Assembly: GCF_014168535.1 (NCBI RefSeq)
Contig: NZ_CP060007.1
Location: 3,162,001 to 3,226,000, forward strand
Source: Lacibacter sediminis
Lineage (GTDB): Bacteria; Bacteroidota; Bacteroidia; Chitinophagales; Chitinophagaceae
Reading direction: 5' to 3'
Length of the DNA: 64,000 bases
A model generated the notes under the pieces. It worked only from the letters and a program-made list of their open reading frames with translations. It searched no databases and had not been told where the DNA came from. Each line of letters begins with the position of its first letter. Position 1 is the stretch's first letter. Positions 42,214-51,297 of this stretch are shown here, in pieces. The translations under genes and the position numbers were made by a program.

Positions 42214-44046
42214 ATGCATCCGCACATAAACAAATTACTGAAGTGTATTGATCTTGAGGAAAAAGAACAGGCAAACCGTTACCAGCTTGACCAATCGCAT
42301 ACATTAAAACAACTCAAAGCAGAAGGGTTAGCACTGCACCCAATCATTGTTACACGCAGAACATTTGGGTATGCAGATTATCCTGAGATCAGCTTTAAAT
42401 TAAGTTTCCCACCCGAAGCAAATATGTTTAGAGATGGCGCTGCTATTGAATGTTTTATTTCAGGTGAAGAACCGGTGAAAGGAGTTTTATTAAATCTTGA
42501 TGGAAAGAATGGGGAGTTCCGTTTGTTTGCACCTGACTTTCCCGACTGGATCGAAGACAATGGAGTTGGCATTAAACTCGCTCCTGATACACGCACCACA
42601 AGTATCATGAAAAAAGTATTGCAGGGCTTGGAAAATAATAAACCACCGTACGGATTATTTGAACAACTGCATACTACTTCTACTCAACCCACTTCAATCG
42701 TTCAGACACAAACAAATAACATTCAATTCAGGAATATAAAGCTGAATGAAAGTCAGCAGCAGGCAATTGTAAACATCATAGCCAATGATCAGCTTTGTAT
42801 TGTGCATGGCCCTCCCGGCACGGGTAAAACAACTACGCTTATTGAAGCAATTGTTCAGCTCGTGCAACAAGGTGAGAAAGTATTAGTATCGGCACCAAGC
42901 AATACAGCTGTTGATCACTTGGCAAAAGGATTATTACAACAAGGCATTAACCTGTTACGTGTGGGCAATACAAGCAAAGTAGATGAATTGATCTACAAAC
43001 ATACACCGGAAGGAAAACTGAATAACAGCAGTGCCTTAAAAGAGATCAAGCAGTTAAAAATACGTGCTGAAGAATTCAGGAAGATGGCGTTGAAGTACAA
43101 ACGAAGTTTTGGGAAGTCGGAACGTGAACAACGAAGCTTGTTATTTAAGGAAGTAAAAAACATCCGTACTGAAATAAAAAAACTTCAGCACTACAACGAA
43201 GAAAAATTGTTTGCAGAGGCACAGGTGATTGCAGGAACTCCCATTGGATTGTATGATGCAGATTTGAAACAATCGTTTCATACACTTGTGATTGATGAAG
43301 CAGGACAATGCATTGAACCATTGGCCTGGTGTATTTTCCCAATGGCTGAAAAGATCGTACTTGCCGGTGATCATTGGCAATTACCTCCTACTGTGTTAAG
43401 TAATGAAGCAGCAGTGCTTGGCTTCAATCGTTCGATCTTGGAAGTAGCTATTGAAAAAACAACAACAGTTTCCTTATTGAATATTCAATACCGGATGCGT
43501 AAAGCCATAGCAGGTTTCAGCAGCAGTTATTTTTATAAAGATCTGTTACATACGGCTGAGCATTTGCAAAACACAGGTGTACATTTAACTTTTATTGATA
43601 CTGCCGGTTCAGGCTATAACGAAACCCATGGGCCGGACGGTGTAAGTTTACAAAACGAAGGCGAGCTAAATATTGTACGTCAGCTTTTGGAGCAGGAGCA
43701 ACTTGATCCGATTCATACAGCTTTCATATCGCCTTATTCAGGACAGGTAACAAAAGCAAAAGAGCAACTGCCAACAGGTTTACGCATCAGCACCATTGAT
43801 AGTTTCCAGGGTCAGGAAAAAGAAAATATTGTTGTATCGCTTGTGCGGAGTAATGAAGATGGCGATATTGGTTTTTTAAAAGACTACCGCAGGATGAACG
43901 TAGCTATGACAAGAGCAAAAGAACAACTCTTTGTGATCGGCGACAGTGCAACAGTTGGCGCTGATCCTTTCTACAATAAATTCCTCAGCTATGTTGAAGA
44001 ACATGGAACGTACAGAACAGTGTGGGAGTTTGAAATACAGATCTGA
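42214..44046 (+). CDS. SF1B DNA/RNA helicase of the IGHMBP2/DNA2/UPF1-like group
   Basis: 610 residues. N-terminal beta-barrel (about 30-140) precedes the helicase core. Motif I is VHGPPGTGKTTTL, Ia VSAPSNTAVDHLAKGL, II VIDEAGQCIEP, III LAGDHWQLPPTVLS, IV NIQYRM, V STIDSFQGQEKENIVVSLVR and VI RRMNVAMTRAKEQLFVIGD, all intact. Members unwind DNA or RNA 5'-3' and act in repair or RNA metabolism; bacterial members are little studied. The gene is 11 bases after the GH20 gene, probably on one transcript. Its stop abuts the stop of the convergent gene. Confidence 0.93.
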   Translation: MHPHINKLLKCIDLEEKEQANRYQLDQSHTLKQLKAEGLALHPIIVTRRTFGYADYPEISFKLSFPPEANMFRDGAAIECFISGEEPVKGVLLNLDGKNGEFRLFAPDFPDWIEDNGVGIKLAPDTRTTSIMKKVLQGLENNKPPYGLFEQLHTTSTQPTSIVQTQTNNIQFRNIKLNESQQQAIVNIIANDQLCIVHGPPGTGKTTTLIEAIVQLVQQGEKVLVSAPSNTAVDHLAKGLLQQGINLLRVGNTSKVDELIYKHTPEGKLNNSSALKEIKQLKIRAEEFRKMALKYKRSFGKSEREQRSLLFKEVKNIRTEIKKLQHYNEEKLFAEAQVIAGTPIGLYDADLKQSFHTLVIDEAGQCIEPLAWCIFPMAEKIVLAGDHWQLPPTVLSNEAAVLGFNRSILEVAIEKTTTVSLLNIQYRMRKAIAGFSSSYFYKDLLHTAEHLQNTGVHLTFIDTAGSGYNETHGPDGVSLQNEGELNIVRQLLEQEQLDPIHTAFISPYSGQVTKAKEQLPTGLRISTIDSFQGQEKENIVVSLVRSNEDGDIGFLKDYRRMNVAMTRAKEQLFVIGDSATVGADPFYNKFLSYVEEHGTYRTVWEFEIQI

Positions 44047-44526
44047 TCAGCTAGCTTCAAGTTTCTTCACTGCTTTTACATAATCGTATTGCAGATCTTC
44101 ATGCATCGATGCAATGGCTTTGTTGATCTTTTTCAACTGTGCCTTGTAAATATTGCTGATGATGGTGTTGCTGTTAATGGTGGTTCCAAGCTCTTTGATT
44201 CTTGTGCATAAATGAATCAATACTTCTGCTTCTACTGTTTCACTGCCGCTGTAACGAATGTATTTGGCGGCTGTTCTTGCGATCTTACGTAGAGTCTTCT
44301 TTACAAAATACACATTGCTCTTGTTGATCTCTTCAAACAACTCATCTACCTCTTCATTTACATGCTTGATGTATAGAGCCGTATCATCTGCCTCAAACAA
44401 TAAATAAGTAAGCAGCTCCTTATTCTCTTTTTTGAAACGTGCCAGCCGCAAACAAAGCTCTGTTACTTTTGCCTGTGGCAGACTCACCAACTCCTGTTTG
44501 ATCTCCTGTACTGTTGCTGCTTTCAT
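44047..44526 (-). CDS. Conserved helical protein of unknown function
   Basis: 159 residues, all helical, no signal or membrane segment. I do not recognise the family. It opens with TVQEIKQELVSLPQAKVTEL, continues LCLRLARFKKENKELLTYLL and KTLRKIARTAAKYIRYSGSE, and is rich in Lys and Glu. A helical repeat or coiled structure is likely, but no activity can be named. It starts two bases after the FKBP gene on the same strand. Its stop codon touches that of the helicase (TGATCA across 44044-44049). Confidence 0.75.
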   Translation of the reverse strand: MKAATVQEIKQELVSLPQAKVTELCLRLARFKKENKELLTYLLFEADDTALYIKHVNEEVDELFEEINKSNVYFVKKTLRKIARTAAKYIRYSGSETVEAEVLIHLCTRIKELGTTINSNTIISNIYKAQLKKINKAIASMHEDLQYDYVKAVKKLEAS

Positions 44527-44528
44527 AA

Positions 44529-45554
44529 TTATAACTGCGGCTTTACATCAATCACTTCAACTTCAAATACCAGCGGACTGTTCGGCGGAATTTTTGCCGC
44601 ACGTGTACGGATAGAATAAGCAAGTCCGGATGGTATCACTATTTTGATCTTTCCTCCCACTTTGCAAAATGGAATACCCAACTGCCAGCCACGTATCAAC
44701 CTGCTCAAAGGGAAAGTTGCAGTCTTCTCTTTTGTTTGATCAAACACAGAACCATCTTCCAATAGATAACCTTTGTAATAAACCACCACTGTATCTGTTA
44801 CCAGTACATTTCGTCCTGTGCCTTCTTTCATTATTGTATAGTAAACATCGTTATCCTTCTGTTTTGCATCCGTCTTGCCAGACATGATGGCCTGTTGAAT
44901 GATCTGTTCATCATTTGCTGCCTGCTGTATGCTGTCAATATTGGAGAACGGCGCCAGTACTGGCGCCTTTGCAGCTGTTGCAGATAATTCGATAAACGAT
45001 CCATTACCACGCTGTACCCAAGCCTGGGGAATACTCAAAGCCGCAGGTTGCTTTTTCCTGTTTACAGTAAAAGTTGAGGCTGATTTTAAAGCACCCCATT
45101 TGTCCTTTAATTTGCAAGTGCCGATCAACTTCCATTTATTTTGTGCAGGATAATAAACATAACCGGAGTACAGTATAAAATTTGTAGCAGAGTCGCTGGC
45201 GGTTGCAAGATAGAGTTGCACAGTTTCTTTAACCACTGATTCATCTTCCCATTCCAGTTCATCTTTCCCGTCTTCTTCCACATTCATTCCTTTCGCAACA
45301 ATAGTGGCTGTTTCAGGAAAACTGAATACAATCTCTTTTTCTTTCTTGTCAGCTTCAATAAACAATTTCACATCCCCACTCTGCACCCCCGCTTTTACTT
45401 CTTTACGTGTGTTGATCTGTTGTGTGTTTATTTGCACAAGTAACCCACTTGCTCTTAAGCTGTCTGCAAGGGAATACGTTTTAACCACATCGTTCTGAGC
45501 AAATACATTTGCATGGGTACAAATGCTGATCATAATAAATAAGAAGTATTTCAT
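44529..45554 (-). CDS. Exported FKBP-type peptidyl-prolyl isomerase
   Basis: 341 residues with a signal peptide (cleavage about residue 19, NVFAQ). Residues 20-240 have no named domain but are beta-rich (YSGYVYYPAQNKWKLIGTCK). The FKBP domain is at about 250-341: TDTVVVYYKGYLLEDGSVFD, PLSRLIRGWQLGIPFCKVGG and KIPPNSPLVFEVEVIDVK, with the expected aromatic active-site positions. It helps protein folding outside the inner membrane. The small helical gene follows after two bases, so the two are translationally coupled; a functional link is unproven. Confidence 0.9.
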   Translation of the reverse strand: MKYFLFIMISICTHANVFAQNDVVKTYSLADSLRASGLLVQINTQQINTRKEVKAGVQSGDVKLFIEADKKEKEIVFSFPETATIVAKGMNVEEDGKDELEWEDESVVKETVQLYLATASDSATNFILYSGYVYYPAQNKWKLIGTCKLKDKWGALKSASTFTVNRKKQPAALSIPQAWVQRGNGSFIELSATAAKAPVLAPFSNIDSIQQAANDEQIIQQAIMSGKTDAKQKDNDVYYTIMKEGTGRNVLVTDTVVVYYKGYLLEDGSVFDQTKEKTATFPLSRLIRGWQLGIPFCKVGGKIKIVIPSGLAYSIRTRAAKIPPNSPLVFEVEVIDVKPQL

Positions 45555-45683
45555 GTGTGCTTTGTTGTTTTTTATTTTCCCATATCACACGAATAGCCAT
45601 TGCATCTATGAATGGAATAAGGCTTCAAACATACTAAAGCATCAGCAATAAGAATAAAAAGAGATTGGTTGTTTAATAAACTA

Positions 45684-47645
45684 TCAACGGATAATGGTGA
45701 GCATACCCTTGCGGTTATAAATTTTTCCATCAATACCTATACCGCTGAACTGCCACACGTATGCGCCGGGAGCCTGGTGCACTCCTTTATAAGTTCCATC
45801 CCAACCAAGACTACCAACCGGCCAGTTAAAGAGTTCCAGACCCCACCGGTTAAATACTTTAAAGGAGTAAATCTTTTTAATTCCATCTGTTACAGGATAA
45901 AAACGATCGTTGAGATTATCGTTGTTAGGTGTAAATACATTGGGCACAAAAACAGTTACTTCCTTAATTGTTTTTACCAGTTGTGTGTCTACTGTAACGC
46001 AACCTACTGCTGTAACCATTCGTATCTGGTATAACTGATCACCAATGTTATCACGTTCAAATATTGGTTGTGCAATATTGGCATCAGTAAGGTAAAGCGG
46101 AGGTGCCCAAGCTACCTCGATACCAATAGGTCTTGATTGCAATGGAAGCACTGTGTTTTGGAATGTATACTGTATTGGATATGTTTGACCCGGCAACGGA
46201 TCTTCAATGGTAACAGAAACACTTCTTGTATTTAAAGCACATCCATCAGCATTTTTTACAACAGCATAATATCTACCTGACTGCGTTAACCGCAATCGAT
46301 TTTGATTTACACCAGACAAAATAATGCCATCCCTGAACCACTGCACATTTACATCTGGCGAAACGATCAATACAGCGCTGTCTGTTGCCGAGGTTCTGCA
46401 AAACATCGTTGAACCTAAGAACTGTAAAGTTGTATCGGGAGAAGTAGATGTTACAAAAACAGTATCCCGTTTAAAACATCCTCCTCCTCCACTCAGGACT
46501 GTAAGTATATACTGTGTAGATGTAGCCGGCGTTGCAAACGGGTTGGCAATATTTGGATCGGATAATCCTGTTGCAGGCGACCAACGGTAACTTAAACCCG
46601 GTTTCGGATTTTCGCCAATGAGAATAGGATCAGAGCCACAATAAACAGTATCCCGCCCCGCATTCGCTTTCAACGTAAGGGTATCAACTAATCTTGCATA
46701 CAACGTATCCTTACAGCCATAGCCGTTGAAAGGTGTTACTTCTACAGCAAGCAACGAACCGGTTGGGTATGGAGGTCTTAAAACTAACTGCTGGCTGCTT
46801 CCCAGCATTTGAGAGAAGTTACTATTGAACCATCTATAATCCTGGAAACCGTATGGCGCTACTACATTCACGAGTGTATCGTTAGGACAATAAGTAGCTC
46901 CTGTAAACTCACCTGTACATTCTGTATTCACATCAATGTATGCATAACCGAAATGGCGTACAAACGTGCAATCGGCAGTTTTGAAAAATAAGCGAATGGT
47001 TTTGCCAGCCTGACCATTTAAGTTGATGGTTACAGCTGTCCAGTCTTTTACCCACACCGGTGTATTTTCATTGGCTCTTACAGGTGCCTCAAAAAAACCG
47101 GGTAAGCCACTTCCAAACGGAATGAATTCAAATGAAGAACATTCGATCACTTTATTATCTGATACATTCAACACTTCAATTTCAAGACGTGGTTGTTCTT
47201 CTAACCGATGGTTTGGTCCTTCAAATACAACTGCATAATGATAAGTGATGGAATAAGTGTTCATGTTCGCAGGAATCGTGAACTCGTAAGACAAACCTTC
47301 TGCCTGCGCACCACCCATTGTATTGCCTAACTTAACAGAATAACCACTTCCATTTGGACACACAACCGGGAAGCCACCAAACATATCAATATCGCCGGCA
47401 TTTAAAGAGCGACTGAATATTTCGTGTTGACCATTAAACCCAACTCCATTGGGTGATAATGTAATAGTATTGGTACCTCCTCCTGCAGATACTGATCCTG
47501 TGTATGCAGTCCAGTTAGAAAAATCGCCTTTCTCAAAATCAATATTGGGGGGACAAATTTGTGCGTTGGAAATTGAACATAGAAACAAAGTGGTAAACAG
47601 AGCTACCATGTGTGTACGAATCGTTCCATGTTGATGAATCTTCAT
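45684..47645 (-). CDS. Type IX-secreted protein with a type B (gliding-motility-associated) sorting domain
   Basis: 653 residues. Signal peptide 1-28. The N-terminal half carries a carbohydrate/adhesion-like jelly-roll region (CPPNIDFEKGDFSNWTAYTG, SYEFTIPANMNTYSITYHYA, FFKTADCTFVRHFGYAYIDV). PKD/HYR-like beta domains follow around 300-480 with GLSYRWSPATGLSDPNIANP typical of these proteins. The C-terminal type B domain is VFVPNVFTPNNDNLNDRFYP, then KVFNRWGLELFNWPVGSLGW and AYVWQFSG. Unlike the 1462-residue adhesin it has no PorP neighbour, so its export partner is encoded elsewhere. Confidence 0.9.
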   Translation of the reverse strand: MKIHQHGTIRTHMVALFTTLFLCSISNAQICPPNIDFEKGDFSNWTAYTGSVSAGGGTNTITLSPNGVGFNGQHEIFSRSLNAGDIDMFGGFPVVCPNGSGYSVKLGNTMGGAQAEGLSYEFTIPANMNTYSITYHYAVVFEGPNHRLEEQPRLEIEVLNVSDNKVIECSSFEFIPFGSGLPGFFEAPVRANENTPVWVKDWTAVTINLNGQAGKTIRLFFKTADCTFVRHFGYAYIDVNTECTGEFTGATYCPNDTLVNVVAPYGFQDYRWFNSNFSQMLGSSQQLVLRPPYPTGSLLAVEVTPFNGYGCKDTLYARLVDTLTLKANAGRDTVYCGSDPILIGENPKPGLSYRWSPATGLSDPNIANPFATPATSTQYILTVLSGGGGCFKRDTVFVTSTSPDTTLQFLGSTMFCRTSATDSAVLIVSPDVNVQWFRDGIILSGVNQNRLRLTQSGRYYAVVKNADGCALNTRSVSVTIEDPLPGQTYPIQYTFQNTVLPLQSRPIGIEVAWAPPLYLTDANIAQPIFERDNIGDQLYQIRMVTAVGCVTVDTQLVKTIKEVTVFVPNVFTPNNDNLNDRFYPVTDGIKKIYSFKVFNRWGLELFNWPVGSLGWDGTYKGVHQAPGAYVWQFSGIGIDGKIYNRKGMLTIIR

Positions 47646-47773
47646 AATGTAAGAGTCAGGTAAGGAGTACCAGCCCCGGCTTACTAATTTACCAAAAAAA
47701 CAAACCCCTAGTATATGAATTTTTAAATGTTGAATGTTTAGACAATGTTTTTAACGAAAAAACTGACAGAACA

Positions 47774-47807
47774 TAAAAAAGCCGGTCAATTAGCATTGAC
47801 CGGCTTT
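47774..47807 (-). terminator. Intrinsic terminator of the S9 peptidase gene
   Basis: Perfect 13-base-pair stem AAAGCCGGTCAAT/ATTGACCGGCTTT with a four-base loop; on the minus strand it ends in T residues. Confidence 0.93.
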
Positions 47808-47829
47808 CAATTTTATGACAATTGGGTTC

Positions 47830-50340
47830 TTATTTACCCGGGTCGCCACGCTCAATTTCCCTGTTCATCTCTTCCATATCCACCGGCTGCGAATCATCGC
47901 CAAGGAGGTAACGACAGAAATAATCGCACATTTTCCAGAAGAAATATTCCGTCATTGTTCCATATCCATGACGTTGACCAGGCAACACCACAAGCTCAAA
48001 TCGCTTATTGGCTTTGATCAATGCATTTGCCATACGAATGGTATTAGCAGGATGCACATTATTATCAATATCACCATGACTCAACATCAAACGTCCTTTC
48101 AGGTTCTTTGCTAATTCAGGATTACGTTCAATGGAATAAACAAAGCTTGTGTCGCCTTTATCACTCACCTGTTCTTTTACACCATGATGTTTTTCACTCC
48201 ACCAGCGGTTGTAAATATTATTCTCATGATTTCCGGCACTGCTCACTGCTACTTTAAAGAAATCAGGATACACCAGCATAGCTGCTGTACTCATAAAGCC
48301 ACCACCACTATGTCCGTGAATACCCACTTTGTTTGCATCAATATACTTATGACGATAACTCAATTGTTCAATTGCTGCTTTCTTATCAGCCAAACCATAA
48401 TCACGAAGGTTACCATAACCATAGTTGTGATACCATTTACTGCGTGAAGGATGACCACCTCTGTTACCAACCGTGATCACCACAAAACCAAGTTGTGCCA
48501 AACGGTCAACACGATCCATACCACGACCAAACGCTTTGTTTACAGCTTCTGTTTGCGGACCTGGATACACATACTCGATGATGGGATATGTTTTTGTACT
48601 GTCAAAATCAAACGGCTTATACATTACACCGTACAGATCAGTAATGCCATCAGCTGCTTTTACTTTAAATGGTTCAGGGAATTTATAACCTGCCTCAAGC
48701 AAGCCACTCATATCTGTTTTTTCCAGTTCCATAATAGTGCGTCCGTTATTATCCTGCAATAACGAAACAGGCACCGTATTCACACGTGAATAGGTATTTA
48801 CAAAATAGCGGATATTATCATCCATACTCGCATTGTTATCATAACCTGAACGAGTAAGTAATTTCAAACCCGTACCATCGAAGTTAATGCGGTAGAGATG
48901 CAGGTAATAAGGATCTTCATTTGGTTCACGACCATTGGCAGTGAAATACAATACACGGTTCTTTTCATCAATGCTTTCAATATCCTCGCAATGGAAAGCG
49001 CCACTTGTGATCTGGTTTTTGAGTTTACCATTTTCATCATACAAATAAAAATGTGCCCAACCATCACGTTCACTCCATTCAATTAATTCCTTACCCTCGT
49101 TTACCAAGCCAAGCCTGCGGTTCTCAACATAAGTATTCATGCGCTCCTCAATGAGCGGCGTAACAGAAGTACTGTTTACGTTTACAACGCATGCATCAAT
49201 ACGTTTCAGATCACGACTTGTGCGTGACATATAAAACTTCTCATTGGTGCCATGCCAGATCGTTGCACGGTTTTCTTCATCACGCTGACTTTGCTTTAAC
49301 GGAGCAGACCACACAGCGATTTCCTGATCTTTGAATGCAGCCGCATTTATTTTCTTTGATGTTTTACTTTCGAAGTTGAAAATATATAGCTCACGGATGG
49401 GTGCTTCTTTTTCACCCGGCATCTGGTACTTGTATGTTTCAAGCGTAGGGCGAGGTTCTGCAACGTTATTGATCACCCAGAGATCTTTTACCTTACGGTT
49501 ATCAGTACGTGTAAGTACAAAATGTTTACCATCGGGGCTCCACATTACAAATGCAGATTTACGCTTATCCTTATTTTTTTCTTTATCGACGTTGGTTTCA
49601 TTACCAAAACCTCCACCGTAACCATAATCTTCCACACCATCAGTTGTTAACTGGTACTCAACAATAGTGCTGTCTTCTTCTTTGATCTGTGCTTTACGAT
49701 AGTTGGCGCTATCCATATAGTACAGGTTATGCTTTTTAGAGAAGAGTACATATTTTTTATCTGGTGAGAACGAAGCCCACATCAAACGGTCTTTCGGTTT
49801 CTGATAATCTTTTAATTCAGTTAATACTGCTGTGTTGAGGTTGTATTCAAAATAGAATATTTTTTTCTCTGTTGCTGCAGGTACGCCAGGGCGTGCTCCA
49901 GCACCAGCTCTTCCACCTGTACGGGCAGTTGCAGTATCTTTCTTTACTTCATCAATGGTACTCTTGATTTCAAACGTAATACTGTTTTCATCTTTTGTGA
50001 ATTTCAGTTTCTCAATGGGCAAATGCTGTGCATCAAAAGGATCCTTTACAATTTTGGTGATCTCTGCTGCAAGCTTTGCATGATCGAACATGGCACGCTT
50101 GCTGCCTTTGGTTGCATCAACAATGTACCAGGTCTTTCCTTCACGTGTTTCGTACACATACCAGAAACGATCGGTCAGTTTCAGCCAATGCGGATCAACC
50201 GAAGTGCTGAACAGCATTTTATTGATTTTCTCCGGTGAAAAACGGGCAGCTAAAGCGTAATTGCCTTTTTTAGCGGCGGGCTGCTGTGCAAACAATGCAA
50301 CAGACAGAAACATCATAAAGATGGTTACAAAAATTCTCAT
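47830..50340 (-). CDS. S9-family prolyl oligopeptidase-like exported peptidase (DPP IV type)
   Basis: 836 residues with a signal peptide (cleavage near ALFAQ). The N-terminal eight-blade propeller covers about 60-560, including PDKKYVLFSKKHNLYYMDS and SPDGKHFVLTRTDNRKVK; an Ala/Gly-rich insert (ARTGGRAGAGARPGVP) is near residue 140. The alpha/beta-hydrolase domain carries the triad Ser678 (GHSGGG), Asp759 (GDIDNNVHP) and His791 (GQRHGYG). Relatives remove N-terminal dipeptides or cleave short peptides after Pro or Ala. It probably acts in the periplasm or at the surface in peptide feeding. Confidence 0.95.
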   Translation of the reverse strand: MRIFVTIFMMFLSVALFAQQPAAKKGNYALAARFSPEKINKMLFSTSVDPHWLKLTDRFWYVYETREGKTWYIVDATKGSKRAMFDHAKLAAEITKIVKDPFDAQHLPIEKLKFTKDENSITFEIKSTIDEVKKDTATARTGGRAGAGARPGVPAATEKKIFYFEYNLNTAVLTELKDYQKPKDRLMWASFSPDKKYVLFSKKHNLYYMDSANYRKAQIKEEDSTIVEYQLTTDGVEDYGYGGGFGNETNVDKEKNKDKRKSAFVMWSPDGKHFVLTRTDNRKVKDLWVINNVAEPRPTLETYKYQMPGEKEAPIRELYIFNFESKTSKKINAAAFKDQEIAVWSAPLKQSQRDEENRATIWHGTNEKFYMSRTSRDLKRIDACVVNVNSTSVTPLIEERMNTYVENRRLGLVNEGKELIEWSERDGWAHFYLYDENGKLKNQITSGAFHCEDIESIDEKNRVLYFTANGREPNEDPYYLHLYRINFDGTGLKLLTRSGYDNNASMDDNIRYFVNTYSRVNTVPVSLLQDNNGRTIMELEKTDMSGLLEAGYKFPEPFKVKAADGITDLYGVMYKPFDFDSTKTYPIIEYVYPGPQTEAVNKAFGRGMDRVDRLAQLGFVVITVGNRGGHPSRSKWYHNYGYGNLRDYGLADKKAAIEQLSYRHKYIDANKVGIHGHSGGGFMSTAAMLVYPDFFKVAVSSAGNHENNIYNRWWSEKHHGVKEQVSDKGDTSFVYSIERNPELAKNLKGRLMLSHGDIDNNVHPANTIRMANALIKANKRFELVVLPGQRHGYGTMTEYFFWKMCDYFCRYLLGDDSQPVDMEEMNREIERGDPGK

Positions 50341-50561
50341 GCGTGGATGGTTTGTATTGAATTGGAATGACGGGTGTATACCCGGAAAGCTTTAAAGATA
50401 AGGGGCGAAGGCAAACCAACGTCTTCGTGACTTTATCAATTACATGAACGGTTGAAGAAAACTACAAGCCGTCCGCTTCCAGCTGCCAGCAAATACAAGA
50501 ATATTATGAATAGGATAAGTTGAATTGCTTGCAGCTAGTAGCTAATAGCCTGCAGCTCTTT
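50341..50561. repeat. Non-coding spacer with word-like degenerate repeats
   Basis: No gene is seen. GCTTCCAGC (50475-50483) and AGCTAATAGC (50540-50549) recur, with small changes, in the spacers near 22.9 and 8.6 kb. The pattern GCTTGCAGCTAGTAGCTAAT shows close-set variants of one word. Confidence 0.5.
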
Positions 50562-51281
50562 TCACAATCCTTTCGTCCAGATTTCATGAATGGGTTCACC
50601 ACGGGAACTGAGTCCTGAATGATGCCAGTTATTTCCTTCCACTTTCCCATCAAAACTCAAGGAGGCGCCTACCCTTGTACTGTCTCTTGAAAAGAATTCA
50701 ATATTCTCTGTATATTTTCCATTAACGAAGCTGTATGAGCCACCACCGGTTCCAAAGAACTCTTTGGTTTCAATATTGATAGCAATCCATTGAAAGCGAG
50801 TACCGGTGAGGAGTTTAATGGTTCGTCTTGCACCGGGTGTAATGGTTTGCATGTTTCCATTGTTCATACGACCTGTGATAAGCCAATGACCGCCGAGTGC
50901 TCCTTTACTGTCATCAACCCGTGAATAGACTTCCTTTGTTCCATTAGCACTGAGGCTGAGTGTTTGTTTATCGATCAGCATTTCCATTGTTTCACTGCTG
51001 CTTACTTTTTCTTTTTCGGCTGTATGAAACAGATAAGTGATCGAAAGTTTGTTACCATCGGCTTTGTAGGAACCGCCTTTTGTAAAGCTGAATACTTTAT
51101 TGGCCACATCATACTTCGTGTACGAATAATATCCATCCTGAAAAAGCAACGTAATATTGAATGAACCTTCCTGTTTGGTCCACGCACCTTCAATAGATGT
51201 TTGTGCAAAAGAATGATGACTGCTCATAAAGAACAGCAGGAAAAGAATAGCAATCATTTTTATCTGTTTCATAACCTTCAA
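50562..51281 (-). CDS. Exported protein of unknown function (lipocalin-like repeat look)
   Basis: 239 residues with a signal peptide (cleavage about residue 26, HSFAQ). Two similar beta-rich halves are visible: TSIEGAWTKQEGSFNITLLF with YYSYTKYDVANKVFSFTKGG in the first, and GGHWLITGRMNNGNMQTITP with GGGSYSFVNGKYTENIEFFS in the second, each starting with a W in a G-x-W-like frame as in lipocalin-type barrels. Such proteins are common and uncharacterised in Bacteroidota. It follows the NamZ-like gene by 16 bases on the same strand. Confidence 0.75.
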   Translation of the reverse strand: MKVMKQIKMIAILFLLFFMSSHHSFAQTSIEGAWTKQEGSFNITLLFQDGYYSYTKYDVANKVFSFTKGGSYKADGNKLSITYLFHTAEKEKVSSSETMEMLIDKQTLSLSANGTKEVYSRVDDSKGALGGHWLITGRMNNGNMQTITPGARRTIKLLTGTRFQWIAINIETKEFFGTGGGSYSFVNGKYTENIEFFSRDSTRVGASLSFDGKVEGNNWHHSGLSSRGEPIHEIWTKGL

Positions 51282-51297
51282 TTAATTGTGTGATTGA

